Of a DNA stretch of 33,672 nt, positions 24,101 through 31,165 are shown in pieces. The number at the start of each line of letters is the position of its first letter. The stretch's first letter is position 1. Source of the stretch: Raineya orbicola (GTDB lineage: Bacteria > Bacteroidota > Bacteroidia > Cytophagales > Thermonemataceae); the NCBI RefSeq assembly GCF_002843425.1, contig NZ_NKXO01000039.1, forward strand, positions 1 to 33,672. The letters are read 5' to 3'. Position numbers and translations under genes: made by a program. The notes beneath the pieces are model-generated. The model was not told the origin of the DNA. It did no database searches and saw only the letters and a list, made by a program, of their open reading frames with translations.

Positions 24101-24479
24101 GGGGGTACAAAAAACTTTACGAAAAGAAAGAAAGCCTAATGAAGATGGAATGCTCACTGCTTTTGAGGCTCAAACGATAGACTTGGGCGAAACAGACTTA
24201 GTAGTGCTTTCGGCTTGTGAAACAGGAGCAGGGGAAGTGAAAAATACCGAAGGTATTTTTGGCTTGCAAAGGGCTTTTCAGGTGGCAGGTGCTAATGCTG
24301 TGGTTACAAGCCTTTGGAAAGTAGATGATGCCGCTACCGAATTTCTGATGACTAATTTTTACAATTCTTGGATTAAAGGTGCAAATAAATACGATGCTCT
24401 GCATAATGCAATGAAAGAAACTCGTAAAAAATTTCCACAACCTTATTATTGGGGAGCATTTGTAATGGTGAATAATTAA
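21192..24479 (+). CDS. Exported TPR-CHAT protein (caspase-like protease candidate)
   Basis: This is a 1095-residue protein. An N-terminal signal peptide ends in LSNIGFAQ (about 12-19), so it is exported, probably to the periplasm. Residues about 20-560 are some 12 tetratricopeptide repeats of the 42-residue kinesin-light-chain type, with patterns such as PAYARSLNNLAVMYRQ and LGEKHLEYGRTLRN. A coiled-coil-rich linker (about 610-690) follows. The C-terminal 290 residues are a CHAT domain: the catalytic His is H935 in HIATHGYF and the catalytic Cys is C1009 in LSACETGAGE, then GLQRAFQVAGA and VTSLWKVDD. CHAT proteases act in caspase-like cleavage, but most exported TPR-CHAT proteins have no known target. 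I chose the ATG at 21192 rather than the TTG at 21186 because it begins the signal peptide. The DUF2490 gene follows closely. Confidence 0.93.
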   Translation: MKHLFTLLLFCLLSNIGFAQKWQELNDQGRQLRKEKKYNEAIAAFEKALAKLDSKSKNYAIVMNNLALTYDDMQNFAKAEECYKKAADIYKATVGEKNENYITTIENLGYLYQQQGKFALAEEYYSQALALNKEVLGTKDPRYAEALESLAKLAEKAGKRERAEALYIEHLKLQKDNLGEKDPTYASAMENLAKFYQNEGKFTLAEDYFKDVIKIRKRNKQEQSPEYANTLNNLAILYKVSGRPALAETTYEEALTIYKATLGEKSNAYATIVKNLADLYFMQAKYAKAEEYYKISRNIIRENVGDKHPDYALALKDLGKIYYIRSEYAEAEKVFSQAIDILKVRGKNNREYASLINDLANIYRMQGLLEKAEPLLAESIQISKEIYGNKHPDYARSLYNLALLYARKDGQSERVEKMYQETLAACRDNPADAQLYSSVLNALANIYNNRGDFEKAEPLYQEGLKIARKNLGKKHPAYARSLNNLAVMYRQKAKFEKAIELFNEVAQIRKETLGEKHLEYGRTLRNIAELYYVQKQYDKAEPYYTEANHIFLDQIRKNFATLSEKEKEVFFKYFQQSFVMFHSFMLLRKDANPDLIEEAYNNQLAIKGIMLSEQNRLRSIILKGKDQELTKLYQKWQAKKDSLAQIYMKNNETDSVRINTEPLEKEIEEIEKQLSLKSALFAQTQHRNFTTFKDVQNALGLDEVAVEIVRFHKFEYRFTDSVYYVAFVASKNHSKPQLAFLWRTTPKTEQEELAFYRNSIRTRKEDLASYNLFWKPIEQKIREINPNAKKVYLACDGVYYAINPNTLLNPETKKYLIDERPVQIVISTRDVAKLKNTTQHLALKNALLLGYPDYEADEADGISAPVDTLKLAELDDITRYRSTIVSLPGTRKEVDAIEKLLKTKNIEVQKLIEKKANEKSIKEAQSPTILHIATHGYFLEDVEEDLNEAKTSESKAKNMNPLIRSGLLLAGVQKTLRKERKPNEDGMLTAFEAQTIDLGETDLVVLSACETGAGEVKNTEGIFGLQRAFQVAGANAVVTSLWKVDDAATEFLMTNFYNSWIKGANKYDALHNAMKETRKKFPQPYYWGAFVMVNN

Positions 24480-24513
24480 GTGTATGCTTGCCAATAATAC
24501 CTGCAAACATATT

Positions 24514-25299
24514 ATGATTGAAAGATACGTTTTTTGCACATTTTTAGCTTTGATTTTTTCAATTACTTCCATTTCAGCTCAAAATGGAAGAGTAAATGAA
24601 TACAATAACATAGGTTGGTACAACTATTTTGGAACTTTTAGACTTTCTAAAACTTGGGGCATACACACCGAGTATCAGTGGCGGCGTACCGAATGGATTA
24701 GTGCTTGGCAACAAAGTCTTTTGCGGGTAGGTGCGAACTATCAGTTGCACCCCAAAGTACAGATAAGAGTTGGCTATGGCTGGATTGAAACGTTTCCTTA
24801 TAGCCAAACTCCTATCAATGCTTTTGGTAAAGATTTTACGGAGCATCGGCTTTTTCAGGCGGTTACGCTTACAGATAAACTTTCAAGAGTTGATGTATTA
24901 CATCGCTTTATGTTAGAACAGAGGTGGCTTGGAGCATACTCCGATGCTTCTTTGCAAAGAGAGGATAGATATATTTTTCTCAATCGTTTGCGATATATGT
25001 TTCGCTTGCAAGTACCAGTTGTTAAAGAACCTGAAAAGGCATTTCCTTATGCGGCTATCTATGATGAAATTTTTATAGGTTTTGGAAAAAACTTAGGTGA
25101 GAATATTTTTGACCAAAATCGTTTAGGAATACTTGTTGGGTATCAGTTTGATAAGCGTTTCAAAGTAGAAGGGGGCTTTTTTAATCAGATTCTTCTGCTT
25201 GGTAGAGAAGTGAATGGGGTAAATATTCTGCAAAACAATACGGGTATTATCTTCAATGCTATTTTCAACATTTCTTTACAAAGACCCACCGAAGAATAA
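24514..25299 (+). CDS. DUF2490 outer-membrane barrel-like protein
   Basis: This 261-residue protein belongs to DUF2490, small predicted outer-membrane beta-barrels of unknown function in Bacteroidota. It has a signal peptide ending in TSISAQ. The mature part is made of aromatic alternating strands (YNNIGWYNYFGTFRL, WGIHTEYQWRR, KVQIRVGYGWIE, HRFMLEQRWLG, FFNQILLLG) with acidic or asparagine turns. I chose the ATG at 24514, which starts a normal signal peptide; the ATG at 24484 adds ten polar residues ahead of it. With the early start it would lie only 4 nt after the CHAT gene, so the two are probably one transcript, ended by the hairpin at 25305-25340. A shared cell-envelope role is an inference from adjacency. 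Confidence 0.85.
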   Translation: MIERYVFCTFLALIFSITSISAQNGRVNEYNNIGWYNYFGTFRLSKTWGIHTEYQWRRTEWISAWQQSLLRVGANYQLHPKVQIRVGYGWIETFPYSQTPINAFGKDFTEHRLFQAVTLTDKLSRVDVLHRFMLEQRWLGAYSDASLQREDRYIFLNRLRYMFRLQVPVVKEPEKAFPYAAIYDEIFIGFGKNLGENIFDQNRLGILVGYQFDKRFKVEGGFFNQILLLGREVNGVNILQNNTGIIFNAIFNISLQRPTEE

Positions 25300-25304
25300 A
25301 AGCC

Positions 25305-25340
25305 AAAACCTATAAGATATAAGTTGCTCTTATAGGTTTT
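25305..25340 (+). terminator. Hairpin terminator between DUF2490 gene and bL38 gene
   Basis: AAAACCTATAAG (25305-25316) and CTTATAGGTTTT (25329-25340) pair perfectly over 12 bp around a 12-nt loop. It begins 6 bp after the DUF2490 stop and ends 6 bp before the bL38 stop, so it can serve both converging genes. Confidence 0.75.
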
Positions 25341-25346
25341 GTGATT

Positions 25347-25502
25347 TTACTTCAAGGTTTCTTTCACTTGGTCAAGGGGAACGATTTCTTCTTTGAAAAT
25401 GTAAGCCCCTGTTTTTTCAGACTTCACCGCCTTAATTACTTTTGCGAAGTTTTTGGCATTGGGGTCTTCTTTTTTCAAGGTCGCAACTACTTTCTTTGCC
25501 AT
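25347..25502 (-). CDS. Bacteroidota-specific ribosomal protein bL38 (DUF4295)
   Basis: This is a 51-residue basic protein starting MAKKVVATLKKEDPNAKNF and ending EEIVPLDQVKETLK. The pattern KVIKAVKSEKTGAYIFKEE matches DUF4295, which was identified as the Bacteroidota-specific large-subunit protein bL38 in a Flavobacterium johnsoniae ribosome structure. The start ATG (25500-25502) is 18 bp downstream of the rpmG stop, forming a two-gene unit. In many Bacteroidota the order is rpmB-rpmG-DUF4295-ftsY; here both rpmB and ftsY are absent from the flanks. No Shine-Dalgarno sequence is visible. Confidence 0.9.
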   Translation of the reverse strand: MAKKVVATLKKEDPNAKNFAKVIKAVKSEKTGAYIFKEEIVPLDQVKETLK

Positions 25503-25520
25503 TGCTGTAAGGTTTTAAGG

Positions 25521-25706
25521 TTACTTAATTTCTTTGTGAATAGTGTACCTTTTGAGAATAGGGTTGTATTTTCTCAACTCTAAGCGTTCAGGGGTATTTT
25601 TTTTATTTTTGGTAGTAATATAACGAGACATACCCGGCATACCTGATGCTTTGTGTTCGGTACATTCTAAAATTACTTGCACACGATTTTCTTTTTTCTT
25701 CGCCAT
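25521..25706 (-). CDS. rpmG: 50S ribosomal protein L33 (bL33)
   Basis: bL33 is a small protein of the large ribosomal subunit near the E site. The 61-residue sequence has [20 protein letters not shown], then [19 protein letters not shown] and a basic tail, all typical of the family. Only one Cys (C15) is present, so this is the zinc-independent C- form, and any zinc-binding bL33 would have to be elsewhere. It is first in a unit with bL38 and has a good promoter upstream (25750-25779). Confidence 0.97.
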   Translation of the reverse strand: MAKKKENRVQVILECTEHKASGMPGMSRYITTKNKKNTPERLELRKYNPILKRYTIHKEIK

Positions 25707-25749
25707 TGCCGTAAAATTTTAATTTTTTGTATGCTTTTCAAATGAGTGG

Positions 25750-25779
25750 CAAAGATACAAAAAAAAATTTAATTCACAA
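25750..25779 (-). promoter_or_regulatory. Bacteroidota-type promoter of rpmG-bL38
   Basis: On the minus strand TTG (complement of 25777-25779) and TATCTTTG (complement of 25750-25757) are separated by exactly 19 nt, an excellent match to the consensus. The box is 43 nt before the rpmG start. The -33 element lies inside the hairpin at 25773-25791. Confidence 0.85.
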
Positions 25780-25791
25780 TTTTTTTGTGAA
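25773..25791 (-). terminator. Short hairpin after the sensor gene, overlapping the rpmG promoter
   Basis: TTCACAA (25773-25779) and TTGTGAA (25785-25791) pair over 7 bp around T5. On the minus strand a T9 run follows a few bases later. It begins one base past the sensor stop and so can end that transcript, but its downstream arm contains the -33 element of the rpmG promoter. Confidence 0.6.
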
Positions 25792-25792
25792 A

Positions 25793-28393
25793 TTATTGTT
25801 GTTTTTTCTCTTCTAAAACTTGTAGTTTTCTTTCTAAATATTTTACCTTGTCTTCTAACTGAATTTCTTTCACTTTGCTTTCGGTGATGTCTGTTCCAAC
25901 CCAAAAGATGCTTTCAATTTCACCTTTTTTATCTTTTACGCTGGCGATGACCATTTTTACATAGCGGAAACCAAAATCAGCGGTTTTGAGCACTACCAGA
26001 CCTTCGGCAATACTTCTATTTTCAAGCTCTGCAAGTAGCGATTTGTAGTCCCAGCGTCCTAAAATTACTTCATCTATATGATGACCGATATAATCCAATT
26101 TAGCTATTTTTAAGTCATTTATTGCATATTCGTTCATATCTTTAATATGCAAATGATTATCAGTTTCAAAAACTAAAAAGGAATGTTCAAGCACAGTGTT
26201 TTTGAAGCCCGCTGTTTTTTGATTTTCTTGGTCACGAACTTCTTGCAACATTTTGCTCGTAATATCTGTACAAACACAGGTTACTTTCTGCAAGTTTCCA
26301 TCTTTATCTAACATAGGGAAAAACGAAGCTCGCATCCAAATTTCAGAGCCATTTTTTCGGAGGCGTTTGATAACTTTTTCAACGTAGTTTCCTTGTGAGA
26401 GTTGAGCCCATACCAAACTAAATTCAGCAGGGTCGGAGTCTTTGGGGGCATAAAAACTTCTGTGTTGCCCAATAACTTCTCGGCGGCTATAACCCGTAAT
26501 CTCTAAAAAGTTATCATTAACATCAATAAAATAGCCGTGTCTATCCAATTCGGTAACGATGGTAGCTTTCTGTATGGCTTGCACGAAAGCCGCCATATCG
26601 GCATTACGTTGTTCAAGGGCTTCTCTATCGGCTATGAGTTGAGCCATACTTTGCTCCATAGCTACCTTCTGGGCAGACATCTGCTCTATTTCTTGACTGG
26701 AAGAAGCAAGCAGTAGACGAGTTTCTTCATTAGACTTAATGGAATAAATAGCAGAAGCAATGTCTTCGGCAATCACCTCTAAAAAGTTCTTTTCTGTTTC
26801 GGTAAGCAGATTGAGCGAAGCTACTTCCAATACACCAAACACTTCATTACCTATTTTGATAGGCACAAGCAGAATAGAACGAGGAGCCTCTTCACCCAAA
26901 CCCGAAGCAATATGAACGTAATCTTTGGGAACTTTGAGCAAATAAATGCTTTCACCTTCTTGCCAACACTGCCCTACAAGTCCTTGTCCTACGTAAATTT
27001 GCTGTTTGATGTATTTCTTTTTATCCAAAGCATAAGCAGATTTTAATTCTAAATAAGGGGTTTCGCTTTCGTTACTGCTGATAATGTAGATACCGCCGTA
27101 TTGTCCTTTTACATATTTTACAGCATTGCGAACCAGATTGTCGTAAAGTTTTTGAGGGTTTTCGGTATCTCGGAGAATATCGGCAAATAGGGTAAGACCT
27201 TCGTTGAGCCAGTTTCGGATATTTTCTTGTTCTGATACATTTTTCAGACCTTCTTGCATTTGTAAGAAAGCTGTTCCAAGCACGCCCTTATCATCAAATA
27301 CGTGCAGTTGGGTTTCAAAGTTCCCTTGTCCGATTTGTTTGGCAAGTTCTTGGGTTTGAGATAGCTCGTAAGTGAGTTTTTCTATTTTACGTAAAATGGG
27401 AAGCGTTTCATCTTTTTCTCCTTGCCACTGAACTTTGGGTAGATCACCTTCGGAAAGAGAGAGCAGATACTCATCTACTTCTTGCAAACGCTTATAAATT
27501 TTTTGATTGATGTTTTTTCCTAACCAATATACTACTGCTATCATCAGTAGAACAAATAAAACACCCGCAATAATGAGCAAATTATTGTGTAAATCAAGGT
27601 ATTCACGCTCCAAACGAATTTGCTCTTTTCTGCCTTTGATGAGGCGGTCAATGTCGGTATAAATTTTTTGTGTAATTTCAAGGATTTGTCTTTGATAGAG
27701 TTGTTTAGCATTTTCAGAAAGAACCACAAAGCGTTCAGCGTCCATCTTTTCCCCCGAAGTTGTTTCAAAACCTTGTGTCTCTTTCCCTCTAACTATTTCT
27801 ATACCTTCAATGGAAGCCTCGACATCTGTATTAACAAAAGCAGATTTACTATCAAAGGTAGCTTCTTGTTGCTCTTCGGTGATATTGACACGTGTAGTAT
27901 CAGAGGTGTTAAAGTTCCCACCTGTGAAACTACCGCCTTCACGTTCTTGTTCTTCTACAATTCGGGAAATACTTCGCTGATAGCGTTTCAGCTTTTCTAA
28001 ATCGGTAAGGAGAGTGGCATAATCGGTTCTATCTTCCAAGAGTTTCCATTCTTTTTCGTAGCGAGCCAGCGTATCAGTGGTAGCTTTAATGAAATAACTC
28101 CATATATTTTCTCTTTCGGAAGCAAATAATGGATTTCTGTAAATAAGTTGATTTTGTAGTGCCGAATTGGTTTGAGCTACATATCCTTTGAGGGCTTCCA
28201 ATTGCTCTTGCGAAGGATAAGCAATGCTGATCAAGTAGTTTTTTCTTTCGGTAAGTTGGCTCATACGCAAAAGAAACAGGCTTGTTGCCAAAGCAAACAA
28301 AGCAAATACAAGGAACAGACCACCTACTATTTTTCTGCGTAAAGCATAACTGGGGCTGGTAAAGAAGTTAAAAATTATATTCTTGCGAGCCAT
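25793..28393 (-). CDS. Membrane sensor, HAMP-GAF-PAS-PAS, no output domain
   Basis: This is an 866-residue inner-membrane sensor. TM helices at about 22-43 and 270-291 enclose an extracytoplasmic region of about 225 residues that looks like a helical bundle interrupted at about 148-222 by a polar insert rich in Glu, Thr, Ser and Gly. HAMP-like segments follow at about 292-345 and 346-385. A GAF domain occupies about 400-552 (YVGQGLVGQCWQEG and PRSILLVPIKIGNEVFGVLEV are clear). A coiled coil (555-605) leads to PAS/PAC 1 (605-715) and PAS/PAC 2 (735-850), and the protein ends in a short coiled coil. There is no His kinase, GGDEF, EAL, phosphatase or MCP domain, so the signal must pass to a partner protein. 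The stop lies at the overlapped terminator and promoter of rpmG. Confidence 0.88.
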   Translation of the reverse strand: MARKNIIFNFFTSPSYALRRKIVGGLFLVFALFALATSLFLLRMSQLTERKNYLISIAYPSQEQLEALKGYVAQTNSALQNQLIYRNPLFASERENIWSYFIKATTDTLARYEKEWKLLEDRTDYATLLTDLEKLKRYQRSISRIVEEQEREGGSFTGGNFNTSDTTRVNITEEQQEATFDSKSAFVNTDVEASIEGIEIVRGKETQGFETTSGEKMDAERFVVLSENAKQLYQRQILEITQKIYTDIDRLIKGRKEQIRLEREYLDLHNNLLIIAGVLFVLLMIAVVYWLGKNINQKIYKRLQEVDEYLLSLSEGDLPKVQWQGEKDETLPILRKIEKLTYELSQTQELAKQIGQGNFETQLHVFDDKGVLGTAFLQMQEGLKNVSEQENIRNWLNEGLTLFADILRDTENPQKLYDNLVRNAVKYVKGQYGGIYIISSNESETPYLELKSAYALDKKKYIKQQIYVGQGLVGQCWQEGESIYLLKVPKDYVHIASGLGEEAPRSILLVPIKIGNEVFGVLEVASLNLLTETEKNFLEVIAEDIASAIYSIKSNEETRLLLASSSQEIEQMSAQKVAMEQSMAQLIADREALEQRNADMAAFVQAIQKATIVTELDRHGYFIDVNDNFLEITGYSRREVIGQHRSFYAPKDSDPAEFSLVWAQLSQGNYVEKVIKRLRKNGSEIWMRASFFPMLDKDGNLQKVTCVCTDITSKMLQEVRDQENQKTAGFKNTVLEHSFLVFETDNHLHIKDMNEYAINDLKIAKLDYIGHHIDEVILGRWDYKSLLAELENRSIAEGLVVLKTADFGFRYVKMVIASVKDKKGEIESIFWVGTDITESKVKEIQLEDKVKYLERKLQVLEEKKQQ

Positions 28394-28852
28394 TGCTACG
28401 TTTCAAGAGGTTTGAGCGTGTGAAAGTCCAAAAGTTTAATATTGATTTTTGCAAATCTACAAAATTCAAATTTAGTTCATTTTCCAAAGATACAGAAATC
28501 TTTTGGTGATTTGCAAAAATTTTTTTAGAGTAGTATCAGAGAAAGTTCTAATGTGTTAGCAAGTTTTTTATTCTAAAGTATTATGGACTATTTCAGAAAG
28601 AAAAAAAACTTTTACTGGTTGATTAAGAATATTTTCTATTGTTCATATGTTTGTGATATACTTTGATATGATGCTTTCTAAAATAGTTTTTTGGAGGTAT
28701 GGCTTCATATTGCTATGGAAAGTGTTTCTGCTCTTAAACAGGATTTCAACCGAATTTTTAGAGATACACGAAAAATTTAGATTTAGTTTGAATTTGCCTA
28801 AAAGACTTTTTATCTTAACCTATTTTTTTCATCTTTGCATAAATTTTGGGCT
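28394..28852. other. Non-coding gap between sensor and ABC ATPase genes
   Basis: About 460 bp of very AT-rich DNA separate the divergent sensor and MlaF-type genes. I find no convincing gene. An open frame at 28647-28856 (plus) is hydrophobic and AT-driven, overlaps the start of the ABC gene and matches nothing I know. Two TAnnTTTG boxes on the minus strand lie near the sensor start, and CATCTTTG (28830-28837) before the ABC gene is one base off a -7 box. The middle part, 28500-28800, shows no repeat or hairpin that I can support. Confidence 0.6.
28485..28492 (-). promoter_or_regulatory. Possible -7 box for the sensor gene
   Basis: TATCTTTG on the minus strand fits TAnnTTTG, with a TTG 21 nt upstream. 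It lies 92 nt before the sensor start codon. A second box, TAGATTTG (complement of 28452-28459), is closer to the gene but lacks a -33 partner. Confidence 0.4.
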
Positions 28853-29599
28853 ATGATTGAATTTAGAAATATCAGTAAGACTTTCGGGGAGCGTAAGGTA
28901 TTAGATGATGTTAGCGGTATTTTTGAAAAAGGCAAGTTGAGCCTCATTATTGGTGGCAGTGGAACAGGCAAGAGTGTGCTTCTCAAATGTATTGTGGGGC
29001 TTATCAAACCAGATGTTGGTTTTGCTTTGTATGATGGTAGAAATTTCACCGAAGGAGACGAAAGCACCAAACGCGAAATTCGTAAAGAAATCGGTATGCT
29101 TTTTCAAGGTTCAGCTCTTTTTGATTCCAAAACCGTAGAAGAAAATGTCCGTTTCCCACTGGATATGCTTACCAATATGAGTATGAGCGAAAAAATGGAT
29201 AGAGTGTATTTTTGTCTGAAACGCGTAGGATTAGAACAAGCAGGCAAACGTATGCCTTCTGAAATTTCGGGAGGTATGAAAAAACGTGTAGGTATTGCAA
29301 GGGCTATTGTGTTAAATTCTCAATACCTTTTCTGTGATGAGCCTAATTCAGGTTTAGACCCCCTTACAGCTATTCGTATAGATGAACTTATTCAAGAAAT
29401 TACTTACGAATATCAAACAACTACCGTGGTGGTTACCCACGATATGAACTCGGTAATGGGAATTGGCGATTATATTATGTTTTTGTATCAGGGCAAAAAA
29501 GTTTGGGAAGGCAACAAAAACAATATTTTAGAAACCCAAGAACCTGCATTGAAAGAGTTTTTATTCTGCTCACAACTTATCAGAGAAATGAGAAAATAA
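28853..29599 (+). CDS. ABC transporter ATPase, MlaF-type
   Basis: This 248-residue ATPase drives an ABC transporter at the inner membrane. Walker A is GGSGTGKS (34-41). The signature with the MlaF-like spelling SGGMKKRVGIARA lies near 138-150, Walker B is YLFCDEPNSGLDP, and the switch is VVVTHDMNS. The SGGMxxRV-ARA and PNSGLDP forms are typical of MlaF (YrbF), which with MlaE and MlaD moves phospholipids between membranes in Gram-negative bacteria. The MlaE permease and MlaD substrate-binding genes are not adjacent: upstream is a non-coding gap and downstream a PAP2-like gene. The ATG at 28853 gives the standard N-terminus MIEFRNISKTFG; a TTG at 28835 in the same frame is unlikely. The following gene starts on the base after its stop, so they are co-translated. 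Confidence 0.85.
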   Translation: MIEFRNISKTFGERKVLDDVSGIFEKGKLSLIIGGSGTGKSVLLKCIVGLIKPDVGFALYDGRNFTEGDESTKREIRKEIGMLFQGSALFDSKTVEENVRFPLDMLTNMSMSEKMDRVYFCLKRVGLEQAGKRMPSEISGGMKKRVGIARAIVLNSQYLFCDEPNSGLDPLTAIRIDELIQEITYEYQTTTVVVTHDMNSVMGIGDYIMFLYQGKKVWEGNKNNILETQEPALKEFLFCSQLIREMRK

Positions 29600-30232
29600 A
29601 TGCCCCAAAGACTTGCTTTTGCAATATCCTTAATTTTTCACCCATTACTGCTACCTACTTTTGTAATGGGACTGATGTTTTTTATCTCACCTAATTTGGT
29701 AGTGGTAGCAAGTAAAAAAGGGCGTTGGCTTCTTTTAGAAATGACTTTTTTGCTTACTTTTTCTGTTCCTGTACTAATAATGATAATTCTCAAACGTTTG
29801 CAAGTGATTGGTAGCTTGAGCCTACCCAGCCGAAAAGAACGCCGTTTGCCTTTTGCTATTATTTGCACAATTTATGTAGCTACGGCTTATCTTTTTTACA
29901 TTCTTACACAAAAAATTTATCTTGACGAAAAAATCTTACTCGTGTTTGGTAGTATTTGCTTTTCTTTGTTTTTGCTTACGGTAGTTACTTTTTTCTATAA
30001 GATTAGTGCTCATAATCTTGCCATAGCGGGTGTTTTTGGGGGTATGCTTGCGATGGCTTTACGTTATCAGGAGTATATTTTAGGCTTTCCTTTGGCAATT
30101 ACGGCAATTATATGGGGGGCTGTGGCTTCTGCACGACTTTCAATGAAAGCTCATAGTTGGCAGGAAGTTTTTTGGGGTAGTATGCTTGGCTTTTGGACAA
30201 ACTTTTTGATAATTTTGCTTTGGAAGGTTTGA
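29600..30232 (+). CDS. Degenerate PAP2-like integral membrane protein
   Basis: This is a 210-residue membrane protein with about six hydrophobic helices. PSRKERRLPF (75-84), KISAHNLAIAG (about 134-144) and ARLSMKAHSW (about 178-187) fall in the order and spacing of the three PAP2 lipid-phosphatase motifs. However, the second has SAH and the third lacks the usual Arg-x5-His-x3-Asp, with Glu-Val in place of the Asp, so activity is uncertain. Proteins like this in Bacteroidota are often labelled PAP2-like. Its start directly abuts the MlaF-type ATPase stop, so a shared lipid-linked role is plausible by position. Confidence 0.6.
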   Translation: MPQRLAFAISLIFHPLLLPTFVMGLMFFISPNLVVVASKKGRWLLLEMTFLLTFSVPVLIMIILKRLQVIGSLSLPSRKERRLPFAIICTIYVATAYLFYILTQKIYLDEKILLVFGSICFSLFLLTVVTFFYKISAHNLAIAGVFGGMLAMALRYQEYILGFPLAITAIIWGAVASARLSMKAHSWQEVFWGSMLGFWTNFLIILLWKV

Positions 30233-30293
30233 TAAACTAACGCTATTTGTTGAAATCAAATTTTATTTTTGCAGTTTATACCTTATTACTCAT

Positions 30294-30314
30294 TACTAAC
30301 TACTAACTACTAAC
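30294..30314 (+). repeat. Three perfect TACTAAC heptamers in a leader
   Basis: TACTAAC occurs three times without interruption (30294-30300, 30301-30307, 30308-30314) directly before the ATG of the HMG-CoA lyase gene at 30317. A partial copy (ATTACT-like) precedes it. It lies in the untranslated leader, where a change in copy number would alter leader length without changing the protein. Confidence 0.85.
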
Positions 30315-30316
30315 CT

Positions 30317-31165
30317 ATGATCCTCGTAGAATGTCCTCGTGATGCTATGCAAGGCATACACGAATTTATACCTACTGAAATCAAGGCAGAATATTTGAAT
30401 TTGCTTTTGAGAGTTGGTTTTGAAGTTTTGGATTTTGGCAGTTTTGTCTCGCCCAAGGCTATTCCACAAATGCAAGATACTGCCGAAGTGCTGAAAAAAT
30501 TAGATTTATCTGATACGAAAACCCAACTTTTGGCGATTATTGCGAACCTAAAAGGAGCGGAGCAGGCTTGTGAATTTGAGGAAATTCGCTTTCTGGGGTT
30601 TCCGTTATCGGTTTCAGAGGAATTTCAGAAAAGAAATACCAATAAAAGCATACAAGAGGCTTTGGAGGTGGTAGCTCAAATTCAGAATCTTTGCGAAAAA
30701 CATAATAAAAAGCAGGTGGTGTATCTTTCTATGGGCTTTGGAAATCCTTACAATGAGCCTTATTCACCTGAAATTGTAGAAATGCTTTCAGACAAATTGT
30801 TGAGTTTGGGGGTAAAAATTATAGCCCTTTCTGATACCATTGGCGTGGCTACTCCTGAAAGCATTAGCGAACTATTTACGCATTTGAGCCAAAAAATGCC
30901 ACAAGTGGAATGGGGTGTGCATTTGCATAGCAATCCCAGAACGGCATATAGCAAAATTGAAAGTGCCTACAAAGCAGGTTGTCGTAGGTTTGATGGAGCT
31001 TTAAGAGGTTTTGGGGGCTGTCCGATGGCAAAAGATGAACTCACGGGGAACATCGCTACGGAAACCATTTTGAAGTTTTTACAAGAAAAATCTATTCCAT
31101 ATACCCATAATGCTGAATTTTTAGAGAAGGCAATGGCTTTTTCGCACAAAGTTTTTGGCTTGTGA
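30317..31165 (+). CDS. Hydroxymethylglutaryl-CoA lyase
   Basis: This 282-residue enzyme splits 3-hydroxy-3-methylglutaryl-CoA into acetyl-CoA and acetoacetate, the last step of leucine breakdown in the cytosol. It is a metal-dependent TIM barrel. R8 and D9 in ECPRDAMQG match the conserved RD pair, FGSFVSPKAIPQM follows at 40-52, H202 and H204 in VHLHS match the metal histidines, and C235 in GFGGCPMAKDELTGN (231-245) matches the catalytic Cys. The N-terminus is short compared with animal enzymes but complete at the first strand. No other leucine-pathway gene is in the window. The pnuC gene begins on the last base of its stop (TGATG). Confidence 0.9.
   Translation: MILVECPRDAMQGIHEFIPTEIKAEYLNLLLRVGFEVLDFGSFVSPKAIPQMQDTAEVLKKLDLSDTKTQLLAIIANLKGAEQACEFEEIRFLGFPLSVSEEFQKRNTNKSIQEALEVVAQIQNLCEKHNKKQVVYLSMGFGNPYNEPYSPEIVEMLSDKLLSLGVKIIALSDTIGVATPESISELFTHLSQKMPQVEWGVHLHSNPRTAYSKIESAYKAGCRRFDGALRGFGGCPMAKDELTGNIATETILKFLQEKSIPYTHNAEFLEKAMAFSHKVFGL

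Noticed and set aside
28647-28856. 69-codon hydrophobic open frame before the MlaF-type gene
   Set aside because: It is AT-driven, overlaps the real ABC start, and shows no recognisable signal peptide or family pattern.
30294-30314. CRISPR-like or iteron repeat
   Set aside because: Only three contiguous 7-bp copies without spacers, in a leader; neither arrays nor replication genes are near.
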